IMG/VR virus record: IMGVR_UViG_3300032238_001596
Location: 1-21,706 of that record
Source: a virus
Direction: 5' to 3' (one strand)
Length of the DNA stretch: 21,706 nt
The notes under the pieces were generated by a model. That model had not been told where the DNA came from and did no database searches. It saw nothing but the letters and a program-made list of their open reading frames with translations. Positions 1 through 8,002 of the stretch are shown here, one piece after another (positions within the stretch are counted from its first letter, which is position 1; every line of letters begins with the position of its first letter). Position numbers and translations under genes: made by a program.

Positions 1-414
1 AGTGCTAGAGAGTTCACAAAAAGATTATGCTCTGGCCCATATGCTATAGTCAAAATTGATGATAGACAATTTGATTCATGGCAACGTCTAGCTGAATTAG
101 CCAAAAGCAATTCTGCAGCTAGAACCTCCCTTCACACTGAGCTTAAGCCTTGGGTTGAAGAAGCATTATTGAACTCTGTTCTAGTTGCAGAAAAAAATAA
201 AGGGCAAGTAGTTACAGCAGATAATAATAATAAAGTTTACAAGGTAGCTATGAAAAATACAGAAGCTACTGTAGATCTTGCAAATGGCACCTCAACATCA
301 GATAAATATGTCCAAGGTAATTATTCTACTTTTGGTCTTGCTGATGAATATATGGTAGCTGCAGCAGATAAAGTTTCTCCATACGAGAGACTCAAAAGAG
401 CATTAGACTTTTAA
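1..414 (+). CDS. Hypothetical protein, 5' end outside window
   Basis: Frame 1 is open from the first base to TAA at 412-414, giving 137 residues of a protein that begins upstream of the window. A TTG at 169 could be read as a start, but coding-like sequence continues unbroken before it, so a truncated longer gene is the better reading. The visible part is soluble, with no membrane segment and no motif I recognise; it ends in the charged stretch SPYERLKRALDF. A strong terminator follows directly, so this is probably the last gene of the preceding transcription unit. The function is unknown. Its position next to the terminase genes suggests a phage gene but says little more. Confidence 0.7.
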   Translation, partial: SAREFTKRLCSGPYAIVKIDDRQFDSWQRLAELAKSNSAARTSLHTELKPWVEEALLNSVLVAEKNKGQVVTADNNNKVYKVAMKNTEATVDLANGTSTSDKYVQGNYSTFGLADEYMVAAADKVSPYERLKRALDF

Positions 415-432
415 TTAACAATAATTCTTTTT

Positions 433-463
433 AAACCCGTCGATTTCGGCGGGTTTTCTTTTT
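433..463 (+). terminator. Rho-independent terminator after the first gene
   Basis: A 10-bp stem (AAACCCGTCG, 433-442, with CGGCGGGTTT, 447-456, one T-G pair) closes a 4-base ATTT loop and is followed by a T-rich run to 463. It lies 18 bases after the stop at 414 and separates the first gene from the terminase genes. GC-rich stem plus T tail is the classical intrinsic terminator form. Confidence 0.88.
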
Positions 464-480
464 CTGTACAATTTTAAGAA

Positions 481-1179
481 ATGGCCACTAATTCCAATAA
501 CGATAATGTAGTTAATTCTCTAATTTCTCAGGATTCAAAAGATATCTCAAACGAATCATCTTTAAAATTGTTTAAGGAAATTAAACCTGATGATTTACCC
601 CTAATTCCTTTACCACCTGACAATTGCAGCGATATGAACTATCCTCAATTTATAGAGGTAAGATGTTCAATTTGTAGCTCTCACCTTAGAGATTTAGCAG
701 AACATGTTTATCTTGAAAGTGGTAAAAAACCTCAATCTGTAATTAAGTTTTTTGAAAAGTATTACGGTGCTAAGCTTAACTGGATGCAAGTTCAGACGCA
801 CATGGAAACTCACTGTGACTTTAAAAAACTTATCACTTCTGGACTTAAAAGTTATGAGCAAAGAGAAGATTTAATTGCTCCTTGGATGTTCAGGGAAAGC
901 CAACTTGCTCTTACTGCTCTCATGGTAGAGCTTGATGATGTAAGAGGAATTGATTGTAGCAAGAATAATGATCTAAAACTTAAACGTGCTGCAATGGTTG
1001 AGAAATTGATTAGTAAGATTCTTGACATCAAAGAAAAAAGAGATAATCAATCCTCATATGCATTTAATATATTTGAGATTCTTATGGATTTGCATGATAG
1101 GTTTGATAGCGAGCATGACAAAAGATTAATTCGTGATCAATTGAAAAAGCTCAGGGAAAAATTGACAGATAATCAATGA
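481..1179 (+). CDS. Putative terminase small subunit (zinc-finger/HTH type)
   Basis: 232 residues. The central part has C62-x2-C65 and, about 40 residues later, H107-x3-H111 (then C112), around helices of the form RDLAEHVYLESGKKPQSVI. This resembles the Cys2-His2 plus helix-turn-helix layout seen in many putative phage terminase small subunits (family knowledge, not searched here). The stop overlaps the start of the large terminase (ATGA, 1176-1179), so the two are translationally coupled and the position fits TerS, which recognises phage DNA and hands it to the motor. The C-terminal third is helical and charged, as expected for oligomerisation. ATG 481 is the first start after the terminator, but no clear Shine-Dalgarno precedes it. 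The name rests on context plus motif; another DNA-binding protein is possible. Confidence 0.65.
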   Translation: MATNSNNDNVVNSLISQDSKDISNESSLKLFKEIKPDDLPLIPLPPDNCSDMNYPQFIEVRCSICSSHLRDLAEHVYLESGKKPQSVIKFFEKYYGAKLNWMQVQTHMETHCDFKKLITSGLKSYEQREDLIAPWMFRESQLALTALMVELDDVRGIDCSKNNDLKLKRAAMVEKLISKILDIKEKRDNQSSYAFNIFEILMDLHDRFDSEHDKRLIRDQLKKLREKLTDNQ

Positions 1180-3302
1180 GAAAAAACGCATCAAAAGCTA
1201 CACTATCAGCAGCTGAATTAAAACAACAATTAATTCAACAAGCAAATCAAGCAGCAGATAAGTTTAAAGATTCTGAATATGCTGAAGAGTTTGCAGATTC
1301 AATCACGCCTAGTGTTAGAAGTGAAGTAGCCCCACCTTTAAAACCTGAAAAGTCAAGATTCAACCCAGACCAAATAGTTGATATTGTTACTTTTATTGAG
1401 CATCCATATTTTTGTAACTTGAAACCATATCCATTACAAAGACTTATTCTTAAATGTTTTTATATGGGCCAGGAAGGTAACACTAATTTAGAGATTCAAG
1501 ATATTCCCGAAGAGGAAAGAATTGGATGCAAGGGATGTATTTGGGAGTTCGTAAAGAAAAGCGAAATAGAATCAGTCCAAAAAAGAAAAGAAAACAGACC
1601 ATTTAAAGCTTCATTTGCTGTTACTAATTCTCCATGTTTGACTTGTTCTAGAATGGATCCTGATGTAATACAAGACAGATATATAGCATCAAAAGAAGAT
1701 GCCACAAATCCAGATGCAGAAAAGAAAATTATTCAATTAGAAGAAAGACCTTTGATTGATAATTTTCAAACAGAAAAAGACTTATTTTATTCTGAAGAGT
1801 TTGATCCTAAATTACGCATGCAGATTCTTCATAAATGCAACAGTAGATTTAAGTTTGAAGAACTTGTTTTAGTGCTTGGTAGACGTTCAGGTAAGTCATT
1901 CCTTGTTTCAGCTATTGCACTTTATGAACTATATAGATTAATTTCTATGGGTCATCCTCAAGCAAGATATGGTCTTATGGAGTTTGATCAAATTGTTCTT
2001 CTTAATGTAGCTAGAAATGAAGAACAAGCCAAGAATGCTATCTTTGCTAAACTCAAACAAACAGTATTAGCATCACCATTTTTTGAGCCTTATATTGGAA
2101 AAGATACTGAACTTGAAATGCGCTTTTTTACCGAGCATGACAGAAAAGAAAATGAAAGAAGAGAAGGTTTAGGTCTCAATTTATTCTCAGGAAGTTTAGT
2201 TCTTAGATGCGGTTCAAGTAGCGCTTCAGGCTTAGTTGGTCTTACTTGTTGGTGTATTATCATGGACGAAATTGCTGCTATGGCTGGTGATTCTCCTGAT
2301 AGTGGGTTAGATTATGCATTATATAATGATTTGAAACCATCTTTAGCTACATTTGGTAAAGATGGAAAAATGATGATGCTTTCCAACCCTAAAGGACCAA
2401 TTGGATTATTATATGATTTACACGAAAATAGACAAGACGACCCAACTACTCTTGTCATGCGTGGTCCTACATGGTTAGTAAATCCTAATATTGATAAAGA
2501 CTTCCTTGAATCTGAGAAAAAGAAAAACCCTACCGAATATCAGATGCAATATGGTGCTGAGTTTGGTGCATCTTCATCTGATCCAATGTTCCCAGAAGAT
2601 GCAGTGAGTAGATTTTTCTCATCACTTTCAATGGTTCCTAGAAGAGAGCACGGAGATAGGATGGTTGAATATTTCTGCCATCTCGATCCAGCAAGAACAT
2701 CTGACTATTATGCACTAGCCGTAGCACATCATGAATTAATGTATGGGAAGTTTGGGACAGATGGAAAGCCTTTAAGAAGAATTATAATTGACCATATTCA
2801 CTTCTGGGCACCTATAACCAAAAACCAACCTATTCCTGAAAAATCTGTTGAAGACTATGTTCTTGATTTACATAGAAAATTCAGATTTAAACAAGTTAGT
2901 ATAGACCAATGGAACTCTCAATCTTCAGTTATTAAATTGAGATCATTAGGTGTTCCAATTGTTGAAAAACAATTTAATAAAAATTACAAAGAATCAATAT
3001 ACACTGAACTTTCACTTTTATTAAGAGAAGACAGAATTGATATTTATGATATTTCTGGTGGAACATTTAAAGATCAAAATGGAAGAGAATTTGCCCTTAA
3101 TGAAATACAAGAAGCTAAGATTCAATTCCAATTTTTACAAAAGAAATGGAAAGGAAAGAGATTTATTATTGAAGCTATGACAGGTTACAAAGACGACCTG
3201 TGTGATGCTGTAGCTGCTGTTGCTTATGAAACATTATTTAGTAAAATTGCAGACATTTTGCCACGCTCAAGGACGATAAACCTTGGCGGAAGAATAAAAT
3301 AA
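1176..3302 (+). CDS. terL: Terminase large subunit (packaging ATPase-nuclease)
   Basis: 708 residues. The motor cuts concatemeric DNA and pumps it into the prohead using ATP. Visible motifs: an adenine-type motif near residue 84 (YPLQRLIL), Walker A GRRSGKS at 235-241, Walker B IIMDE with D364-E365, then the RNase H-like nuclease with acidic residues D504 (HLDPARTSDYY), D577 (SIDQWNS) and the cluster D673/D674/D677 (KDDLCDA). All catalytic positions look intact and the ORF is uninterrupted. Unusually, about 140 residues separate the adenine motif from Walker A and carry two CxxC pairs (C118/C121, C154/C157), suggesting a zinc-binding insertion. The start overlaps the upstream stop as ATGA. 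This is the most secure landmark of the window. Confidence 0.96.
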   Translation: MRKNASKATLSAAELKQQLIQQANQAADKFKDSEYAEEFADSITPSVRSEVAPPLKPEKSRFNPDQIVDIVTFIEHPYFCNLKPYPLQRLILKCFYMGQEGNTNLEIQDIPEEERIGCKGCIWEFVKKSEIESVQKRKENRPFKASFAVTNSPCLTCSRMDPDVIQDRYIASKEDATNPDAEKKIIQLEERPLIDNFQTEKDLFYSEEFDPKLRMQILHKCNSRFKFEELVLVLGRRSGKSFLVSAIALYELYRLISMGHPQARYGLMEFDQIVLLNVARNEEQAKNAIFAKLKQTVLASPFFEPYIGKDTELEMRFFTEHDRKENERREGLGLNLFSGSLVLRCGSSSASGLVGLTCWCIIMDEIAAMAGDSPDSGLDYALYNDLKPSLATFGKDGKMMMLSNPKGPIGLLYDLHENRQDDPTTLVMRGPTWLVNPNIDKDFLESEKKKNPTEYQMQYGAEFGASSSDPMFPEDAVSRFFSSLSMVPRREHGDRMVEYFCHLDPARTSDYYALAVAHHELMYGKFGTDGKPLRRIIIDHIHFWAPITKNQPIPEKSVEDYVLDLHRKFRFKQVSIDQWNSQSSVIKLRSLGVPIVEKQFNKNYKESIYTELSLLLREDRIDIYDISGGTFKDQNGREFALNEIQEAKIQFQFLQKKWKGKRFIIEAMTGYKDDLCDAVAAVAYETLFSKIADILPRSRTINLGGRIK

Positions 3303-3331
3303 ATATTGCCTGTATCTTGAGGTTAAGTTTC

Positions 3332-4330
3332 ATGTCATCCAATAAGAAAAATATAAGAACAGCTGCTGGTTTTGGTGGTGTTGGCGGAGCAGGATCGGCC
3401 CCATATTCACCTGGTGGAAGCCCTATTGGAAAAGGTGGACAAGTACCTGGAAATTATAATCAATGGATAGATGATAAAAGCTTTGAAGCAATTTTATCTA
3501 GAAGTCATAATCCCCTACCAGTTGATCCAGAAAGAAATTTCGAAAGTAGATTAGTTCCTATGCATGCGTACAAAGAAGATGATGCCATAGGAAATATTGA
3601 TATCTTAAGCCCTGATGAAAGAGAGAGATTGAAATTCAGAGCTAGATTAAGAGAATATAAATCAATGTTAGAAAATGAGGCTAATTTAATTAAGTCTAAT
3701 GATTATGGCGTTGAAAATATGAAAAATTATTTGGACAAGCCTGAAACATTTATGACTATGGAAGATTCTTTAGCTTCCAAACATAAATACAAAGCAAACC
3801 AAAAGTTCAAATATGAAGATGATATTCCAGAATTAATTAAGCCTGAAAGATATCACCCAGTAATGTCTCAATCAAAAAATATCAAAAAGGCATTCAAAGA
3901 TTATCCCTCAAGAAATAGAGTTAACATCACAGATAGTTATGGAAATGATAATCCATTCTATGAAGCGCAATACCAAACCCCATCTTTAGGAAAAGAACTT
4001 CCATTTGAGGGTGCTGATATTTCTGGATATGCAGAGGGATTAAGAACAGTAACTACACCTGATGAAGATGGCTTTAAAGAATCTGGAGACCTTGTTACCG
4101 ACATGCCGTATCCTGACACAATGCCTAATTTTTCAGGATATAACGCTGCTGATCATTATGATGAAGATGAAGACCCATATATTCCTTTGGAGCAAAAACT
4201 TCATCCAAAAACCACTCCTCTCACTCAAGAAGAAAGAAATAACATGGGTGGAGAAAAAGTAAGCTTTGATGATGAACCATTAATGCAAGGTCAAGGAAAT
4301 TATCCAAGAGTACCAGCAGCAAGTGTATAA
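3332..4330 (+). CDS. Hypothetical phage protein with Gly/Pro-rich N-terminus
   Basis: 332 residues from ATG 3332, which has GAGG at 3319-3322 nine bases upstream; a TTG at 3317 is in frame but lacks such a site. The N-terminus contains IRTAAG followed by a Gly/Pro/Ser-rich stretch to about residue 40, then a polar, charged body with many Tyr-Asp-Glu and Pro segments and no obvious catalytic motif, membrane segment or coiled coil. It looks largely extended or disordered, as structural adaptor or internal head proteins can be. It lies 29 bases after the terminase and 9 bases before glf. I do not recognise the family; a virion or assembly role is inferred only from context and the shared TA-type motif. 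Confidence 0.75.
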   Translation: MSSNKKNIRTAAGFGGVGGAGSAPYSPGGSPIGKGGQVPGNYNQWIDDKSFEAILSRSHNPLPVDPERNFESRLVPMHAYKEDDAIGNIDILSPDERERLKFRARLREYKSMLENEANLIKSNDYGVENMKNYLDKPETFMTMEDSLASKHKYKANQKFKYEDDIPELIKPERYHPVMSQSKNIKKAFKDYPSRNRVNITDSYGNDNPFYEAQYQTPSLGKELPFEGADISGYAEGLRTVTTPDEDGFKESGDLVTDMPYPDTMPNFSGYNAADHYDEDEDPYIPLEQKLHPKTTPLTQEERNNMGGEKVSFDDEPLMQGQGNYPRVPAASV

Positions 4331-4339
4331 AATATTATT

Positions 4340-5446
4340 ATGAAATATGATTATCTCGTAATTGGAGCCGGATTATTCGGCTCCATTTTTGCATATGAAG
4401 CAAATAAAGCTGGAAAGAAAGTTTTAGTATTAGAGAAAAGATCTCATATTGGTGGAAATTGTTTTACTGAACCATATGCTGACTATCATATACATAAATA
4501 TGGCCCTCATGTTTTTCATACATCTAATAAAAAAGTTTGGGACTATATTAATCAATTTACAGAGTTCAATAATTTCACTCTAAGATGCAAGGCTAATGTT
4601 AAAGGAAGGATTTATTCTCTTCCTATTAATTTGATGACAATATATCAAATATGGCCAGAAGTAAACACCCCTGAGTTTGCTAAAATCAAAATTGCTAATG
4701 AGGTTGTATTTAATAAAGATCCACAAAACTTTGAAGAATATTGTCTTTCTAAAGTTGGAAAAACATTATATGAAATGTTCTTTTATGGATATACAAAAAA
4801 GCAATGGGGCAAAGATCCAAAAGATTTACCAGCATCATTAGCAAAAAGACTTCCGATTAGATTTGATATGAACGATAGATATTATCCTGATCATGATATC
4901 TATGAAGGAGTTCCAGTTAATGGATATACAGCTATATTTGAAAAACTACTTGAAGGGATTGAAGTATTCACTAACACAGATTTTCTTAAAGATAAAGAGT
5001 TTTGGGAATCAGAATCTCGCAAAGTTGTCTATTCTGGTCAAATTGATAGTTATTTTGACTATTGCTTTGGTGATTTAGAATATCGCTCGTTATCATTCAA
5101 AGATTATCAAATGGGTGTTGATTTTCAAGGCACAGCTCAAATCAACTATCCACAGCCAAATATAGCTTGGACAAGAATCATTCAGCACAGACACTTTGGT
5201 TTGGGAAAATCTGAAAAAGAATGGGTTACTTTTGAACACCCTGAAGATTATCAGAGAGGCAAAGAACCATTTTACCCTATTAATGATCAAAGAAATAATG
5301 ATCTTTATAATTTATATAAAAATCTTGCGAATGAAAAACCAAATCTTATTGTAGGTGGTCGATTAGGCAACTATAGATACTACGATATGGATATGACAAT
5401 TGCAAACGCCCTAAGTACTGTAGAAAAAGAATTAGCAGGTAAATAG
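4340..5446 (+). CDS. glf: UDP-galactopyranose mutase
   Basis: 368 residues, matching the usual length of bacterial Glf. The enzyme is a flavoprotein that interconverts UDP-galactopyranose and UDP-galactofuranose, the donor for galactofuranose-containing glycans. Visible: FAD dinucleotide fold VIGAGLFGS (G9-x-G11-x2-G14), the ERxxHIGGNC-type segment (EKRSHIGGNC), HKYGPHVFHT, GYTKKQWG at 150-157, VPVNGYTAIF, YSGQIDSYFDY, INYPQPNIAWTRIIQHRHF and the C-terminal GRLGNYRYYDMDMTIANAL. No key block is missing, so it is probably active. It sits inside the packaging/head operon, with no Shine-Dalgarno of note and no flanking repeats or terminators. Base composition resembles its neighbours, arguing against very recent transfer. 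The role could be virion glycosylation or alteration of the host surface polymer (inference). Confidence 0.96.
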   Translation: MKYDYLVIGAGLFGSIFAYEANKAGKKVLVLEKRSHIGGNCFTEPYADYHIHKYGPHVFHTSNKKVWDYINQFTEFNNFTLRCKANVKGRIYSLPINLMTIYQIWPEVNTPEFAKIKIANEVVFNKDPQNFEEYCLSKVGKTLYEMFFYGYTKKQWGKDPKDLPASLAKRLPIRFDMNDRYYPDHDIYEGVPVNGYTAIFEKLLEGIEVFTNTDFLKDKEFWESESRKVVYSGQIDSYFDYCFGDLEYRSLSFKDYQMGVDFQGTAQINYPQPNIAWTRIIQHRHFGLGKSEKEWVTFEHPEDYQRGKEPFYPINDQRNNDLYNLYKNLANEKPNLIVGGRLGNYRYYDMDMTIANALSTVEKELAGK

Positions 5447-5470
5447 GACATTTAATTGTAATTTTAAAAT

Positions 5471-5962
5471 ATGCGCATGCCAAAATCTATATCTCAAAAA
5501 ATCAAACTTGCTGCTTTATTTGATAAGCAGGGCAAGTATGAAAAATCAGATCGCATCACATTACAATTAGTTAAGCTTGCTCAACTTTACCCATCATTGA
5601 ACGTGAATAAACATGACCACGTCTTTCAAACACCTTATGATGAATTAGAAGATGAATTTGAAAATGCGGATGAAGCAAGACTTGACAAAATGCAAAGGCT
5701 TACTCCTCCAGATTCTTATCAAAGTGAATCAGAGGTTGAAGAAGAAGAAACAGTTGGTTTGAGTTTAGAAGGCCAATTAAGTGAGCTGAATGGAACCACT
5801 AATAAATCTGGAATTACATATATTGATCCAGGTCCAACTACAAAAGCACCAGGCATGGATGAAAGTGCCAATGATGGTAGCTTAAATAATTTCACTTTCG
5901 AAAACACTTACCAAAAGAATGTTGATGAAGGCAAAGCCTATCTCAACACTATACCAAGATAG
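5471..5962 (+). CDS. Hypothetical small acidic phage protein
   Basis: 163 residues from ATG 5471; ATG 5477 is an equally plausible start (MPKSISQ) since no Shine-Dalgarno distinguishes them. The N-terminal 40 residues form an amphipathic helical pair (KIKLAALFDKQGKYEKSD, then LVKLAQLYP). The pattern 'A..LD..G.Y..AD...L..LA' is one I associate with short helical segments in large-phage virion proteins, though I cannot name a family. The remainder is acidic and rich in Glu, Asp, Gly and Thr, probably disordered. The stop TAG at 5960-5962 overlaps the ribosome-binding site of the next gene, so the two are co-translated. Function unknown. Confidence 0.72.
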   Translation: MRMPKSISQKIKLAALFDKQGKYEKSDRITLQLVKLAQLYPSLNVNKHDHVFQTPYDELEDEFENADEARLDKMQRLTPPDSYQSESEVEEEETVGLSLEGQLSELNGTTNKSGITYIDPGPTTKAPGMDESANDGSLNNFTFENTYQKNVDEGKAYLNTIPR

Positions 5963-5972
5963 GAGAAAACAA

Positions 5973-6458
5973 ATGCCTCTACCAATTCAATCTTTAAATA
6001 ACTGGAATGACGATGAAAGCAATAAAGTTTCTATGGAATCTTTAGGTTTATCTGATATTCAAATTCAACTTTTAGGTATTTCAACAGGACCTACTAGAGA
6101 AGCAAAGCTTACTGTAAGTGATAAGCATTTAAACTTATTAAAAACCATTGATAAGAATCAAGATGACTTAGTTACAGCTGCTAGCCTTTTAAATAATATC
6201 AAAGACGCTAAGATTTGCAAAGTTCCAGAAGCAATTTCTGACAATGATTTATTAGCTCTTAAGACTGCTGGATTAGTTTCTGGTAATGGAAGATCAGTTT
6301 CATTGACTGACAGAGGCAGATTAGCTTTAAGAGATCATTATCTTAGCCAAGAAACTGTTAATGAGTTTAGAAAAAATAGAGTTAAAAGCAAGTTTGATTA
6401 CAATGAAGCTGCTTCAGTAAAAGTTGCTAGCAAAAAGAGCAAATATTCTAAAACTTGA
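5973..6458 (+). CDS. Hypothetical protein with winged-helix-like segment
   Basis: 161 residues. The start is ATG 5973, fixed by AGGAG at 5961-5965 seven bases upstream; an in-frame ATG at 5919 lies inside the previous gene and has no such site. Residues about 90-126 (DNDLLALKTAGLVSGNGR, then SVSLTDRGRLALRDHYL) read like helix, wing and LTxxGRxAL of a winged helix domain, so DNA binding or a structural use of that fold is possible. The C-terminus is Lys/Ser-rich. The stop is TGA followed by C (6456-6459). The same frame stays open beyond it and encodes the beginning of a DUF192 domain, so a readthrough fusion is possible (see separate entry). Function unknown. Confidence 0.78.
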   Translation: MPLPIQSLNNWNDDESNKVSMESLGLSDIQIQLLGISTGPTREAKLTVSDKHLNLLKTIDKNQDDLVTAASLLNNIKDAKICKVPEAISDNDLLALKTAGLVSGNGRSVSLTDRGRLALRDHYLSQETVNEFRKNRVKSKFDYNEAASVKVASKKSKYSKT

Positions 6459-6533
6459 CTCAGTGATAATTTTGAAAGTCAGTTTGACATTCGTTTTATA
6501 GCTGATAAGCCATCAACATTATCTAAAGGTTTA
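6456..6533 (+). other. In-frame TGA followed by coding-like DUF192 N-terminus
   Basis: After TGA 6456-6458 the same frame reads LSDNFESQFDIRFIADKP, then STLSKGLM, joining directly to the ATG at 6534. DUF192 domains normally start with a strand of the type 'v.v..A.t...r..GLM', so these 25 codons look like genuine domain sequence. The stretch has no ATG, GTG or TTG in frame (only ATT 6489 and ATA 6498), leaving UGA readthrough, a rare start codon, or a recent mutation as explanations. UGA followed by C is a known leaky context. Confidence 0.55.
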
Positions 6534-6839
6534 ATGCATGCAGAACCTTTAGAAGAGTTTGAGGTTGCATATTTTGTTTTTCCTGAAGTAGGAAATTACT
6601 CATTTTGGAATAAAAATGTTTCATTTCCTTTAACTTTAGCTTTCTTAGATTCAAAAAATATGATTGTTGATTTTAAGGATTTAGACGAAGAACAAACTAA
6701 AAGTGTTGCTCCTAAAAGCAATTCTGTAAAATATGTAGTTGAAGCTAATAAAAATTTATTCAAAGATCTAGACATTCAAATTGGAGATGTTTTAGAGCAA
6801 AAGGATAAAAAGCTTATTTTGCATAAAAGAAATAAATAA
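6534..6839 (+). CDS. DUF192 family protein (conserved region begins upstream)
   Basis: 101 residues from the first available ATG. The sequence matches the DUF192 pattern: a hydrophobic strand (VAYFVFPEVGNYSFW), the hallmark FWNKNVSFPLTLAFLD, a middle IVDFKDL, then KYVVEAN and the closing IQIGDVLEQ. DUF192 proteins are small beta-rich proteins of uncertain biochemical role, often exported in bacteria; no signal peptide is visible here. ATG 6534 coincides with the Met of the family's GLM motif, so starting there would remove the first strand. AAAGG at 6525-6529 is only 4 bases away. The domain probably includes codons from about 6459, in frame with the gene upstream. Alternatively the protein is a shortened variant. 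Confidence 0.8.
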   Translation: MHAEPLEEFEVAYFVFPEVGNYSFWNKNVSFPLTLAFLDSKNMIVDFKDLDEEQTKSVAPKSNSVKYVVEANKNLFKDLDIQIGDVLEQKDKKLILHKRNK

Positions 6840-6857
6840 TACCTAATTTGCAGGGGT

Positions 6858-6885
6858 TTGATTTCAATTATTAGAAGGTTTTAAT
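6858..6885 (+). promoter_or_regulatory. Candidate sigma70-like promoter
   Basis: TTGATT (6858-6863), a 16-base spacer and TTTAAT (6880-6885) give a reasonable match to -35 and -10 boxes in the 123-base gap before the gene at 6963. The segment TAGAAGG-TTTTAA (6872-6884) recurs in the leader of the protease gene. AT-rich DNA gives chance matches, so this is tentative. Confidence 0.35.
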
Positions 6886-6895
6886 TAACACTCAA

Positions 6896-6934
6896 TGCAA
6901 ATTAAAATGTTTGCAATATTTACACAAGTAAATA
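6896..6934 (+). promoter_or_regulatory. Two adjacent inverted repeats in leader
   Basis: TGCAAA (6896-6901) pairs with TTTGCA (6910-6915), and immediately after, TATTTAC (6917-6923) pairs with GTAAATA (6928-6934) around ACAA. They lie between the candidate promoter and the GGAG at 6948-6951. They could be an operator or weak leader hairpins; neither has a terminator-like T run. Confidence 0.35.
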
Positions 6935-6962
6935 AGGATGAACTTGAGGAGAAATAAAAATA

Positions 6963-7925
6963 ATGGCAGATAGAATTTTCCCAAACAAGTTTCAAGAATC
7001 TGGCTTAGATTCCGAGCTTGTTTTTACAGGTATTGATTGGGACAACTTCCAATCAAGATTGGCAGAGAAGAAAGAAGACTCTGACTCAGACGAAAAAAAC
7101 CCTGGTTTAAAAAAGCTTCTTGAAGAACTCAGCAAGAAAGAAGAGCCAAATGGCATTGACGAAAGTGAACTTAAGCGCATGGCTGGAGATGATGCCGGTG
7201 ATCCTTTCTTATATAAATTAATGAAAGATGATATCCACCCACATGGCGATCCTGACGGTGATGATGACGATGACGATGATGAAGAAGAAGATGAAGAAAC
7301 TGAAGCTTATTCCGAATTGAATAAGACAGCATCTAAAATCGTTTTTGACAATCCTAATCAAATTACAGCAGAAGCAGTTGAAGCAGCTATCGAATCTGGC
7401 AATACTAAGCTTGCAAATGCAATCTTAGCTGTAAGACATGAAAGAAGAGTCAGACTTGCTTCACAAATTGAGAACAACATCAAGACAGCTTCCGAAAACA
7501 AACTTAAGCTTGCGCAAAGAAGAGCTTACAGAGAGTCATTAGTAAGACAAGCTGAAAAGTCTGAAAAGGTTGTTCGCACAGCTTCTACAACTAAGAAGAA
7601 TGATGATTTTGTTGCAATTGCTAATTTAGATGCAAACAGCAAGAAAGTTTTTGCAGCTAAGGCATTAGCAGCTGGATTCCCACAAGAATATGTTGAAGCA
7701 ATGATCAACGAAACAGTTGCTCCAAAGAATGACAATCTTTCTGAAATCAAAGAAGTCATGGCTTCCAATATTAACCCAAATGTCAAGAAGACAGTTGTCG
7801 CTAATATGATGAAAGTTGCAAACTTAGATGCAGCAAATATCAATAGATGCAAAGACTACTGGAAGAATGAGCTTGGTTATGGCGATCCAGAATGGGTTGA
7901 CGAATTATTCGATAATAAAAACTAG
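6963..7925 (+). CDS. Hypothetical acidic/helical phage protein, probable virion or assembly protein
   Basis: 320 residues. ATG 6963 has GGAG at 6948-6951, eleven bases upstream, the same long spacing as the capsid gene. An Asp/Glu run (about residues 98-116, including seven consecutive Asp) separates a polar N-terminal third from an Ala/Lys-rich helical region containing three copies of the [KR]TAS tetrapeptide (NKTASK, IKTASE, VRTAST). The C-terminal 100 residues look like a compact helical domain ending YWKNELGYGDPEWVDELF. Acidic tract plus basic helices resembles scaffold or internal head proteins, but no family is recognised. It opens the unit after the leader at 6840-6962 and ends TAG-TAA. 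Confidence 0.8.
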   Translation: MADRIFPNKFQESGLDSELVFTGIDWDNFQSRLAEKKEDSDSDEKNPGLKKLLEELSKKEEPNGIDESELKRMAGDDAGDPFLYKLMKDDIHPHGDPDGDDDDDDDEEEDEETEAYSELNKTASKIVFDNPNQITAEAVEAAIESGNTKLANAILAVRHERRVRLASQIENNIKTASENKLKLAQRRAYRESLVRQAEKSEKVVRTASTTKKNDDFVAIANLDANSKKVFAAKALAAGFPQEYVEAMINETVAPKNDNLSEIKEVMASNINPNVKKTVVANMMKVANLDAANINRCKDYWKNELGYGDPEWVDELFDNKN

Positions 7926-7933
7926 TAACTAAT

Positions 7934-7984
7934 CCTCAAGTTCAAAATATCCCAGGGCAAATGTCCTGGGATATACCCTTGAGG
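7934..7984 (+). promoter_or_regulatory. Two-tier stem-loop before the 8003 gene
   Basis: An outer 7-bp stem (CCTCAAG 7934-7940 with CTTGAGG 7978-7984) encloses a perfect 10-bp inner stem (ATATCCCAGG 7947-7956 with CCTGGGATAT 7965-7974) and an 8-base loop. There is no T run, so it does not look like an ordinary terminator. The outer arm holds a GAGG sequence close to the start region, so it may control translation or mark an RNA processing site. Confidence 0.6.
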
Positions 7985-8002
7985 GAAAATATAGGTAAGA
8001 AA

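Noticed and set aside
4331-5470. glf as a recently inserted mobile gene.
   Set aside because: No flanking repeats, insertion sequence or terminators, and base composition like the neighbours.
7961-8002. ATG 7961 as start of the 8003 gene.
   Set aside because: It lies in a hairpin loop without a correctly spaced Shine-Dalgarno. The extra 14 residues look like translated leader.
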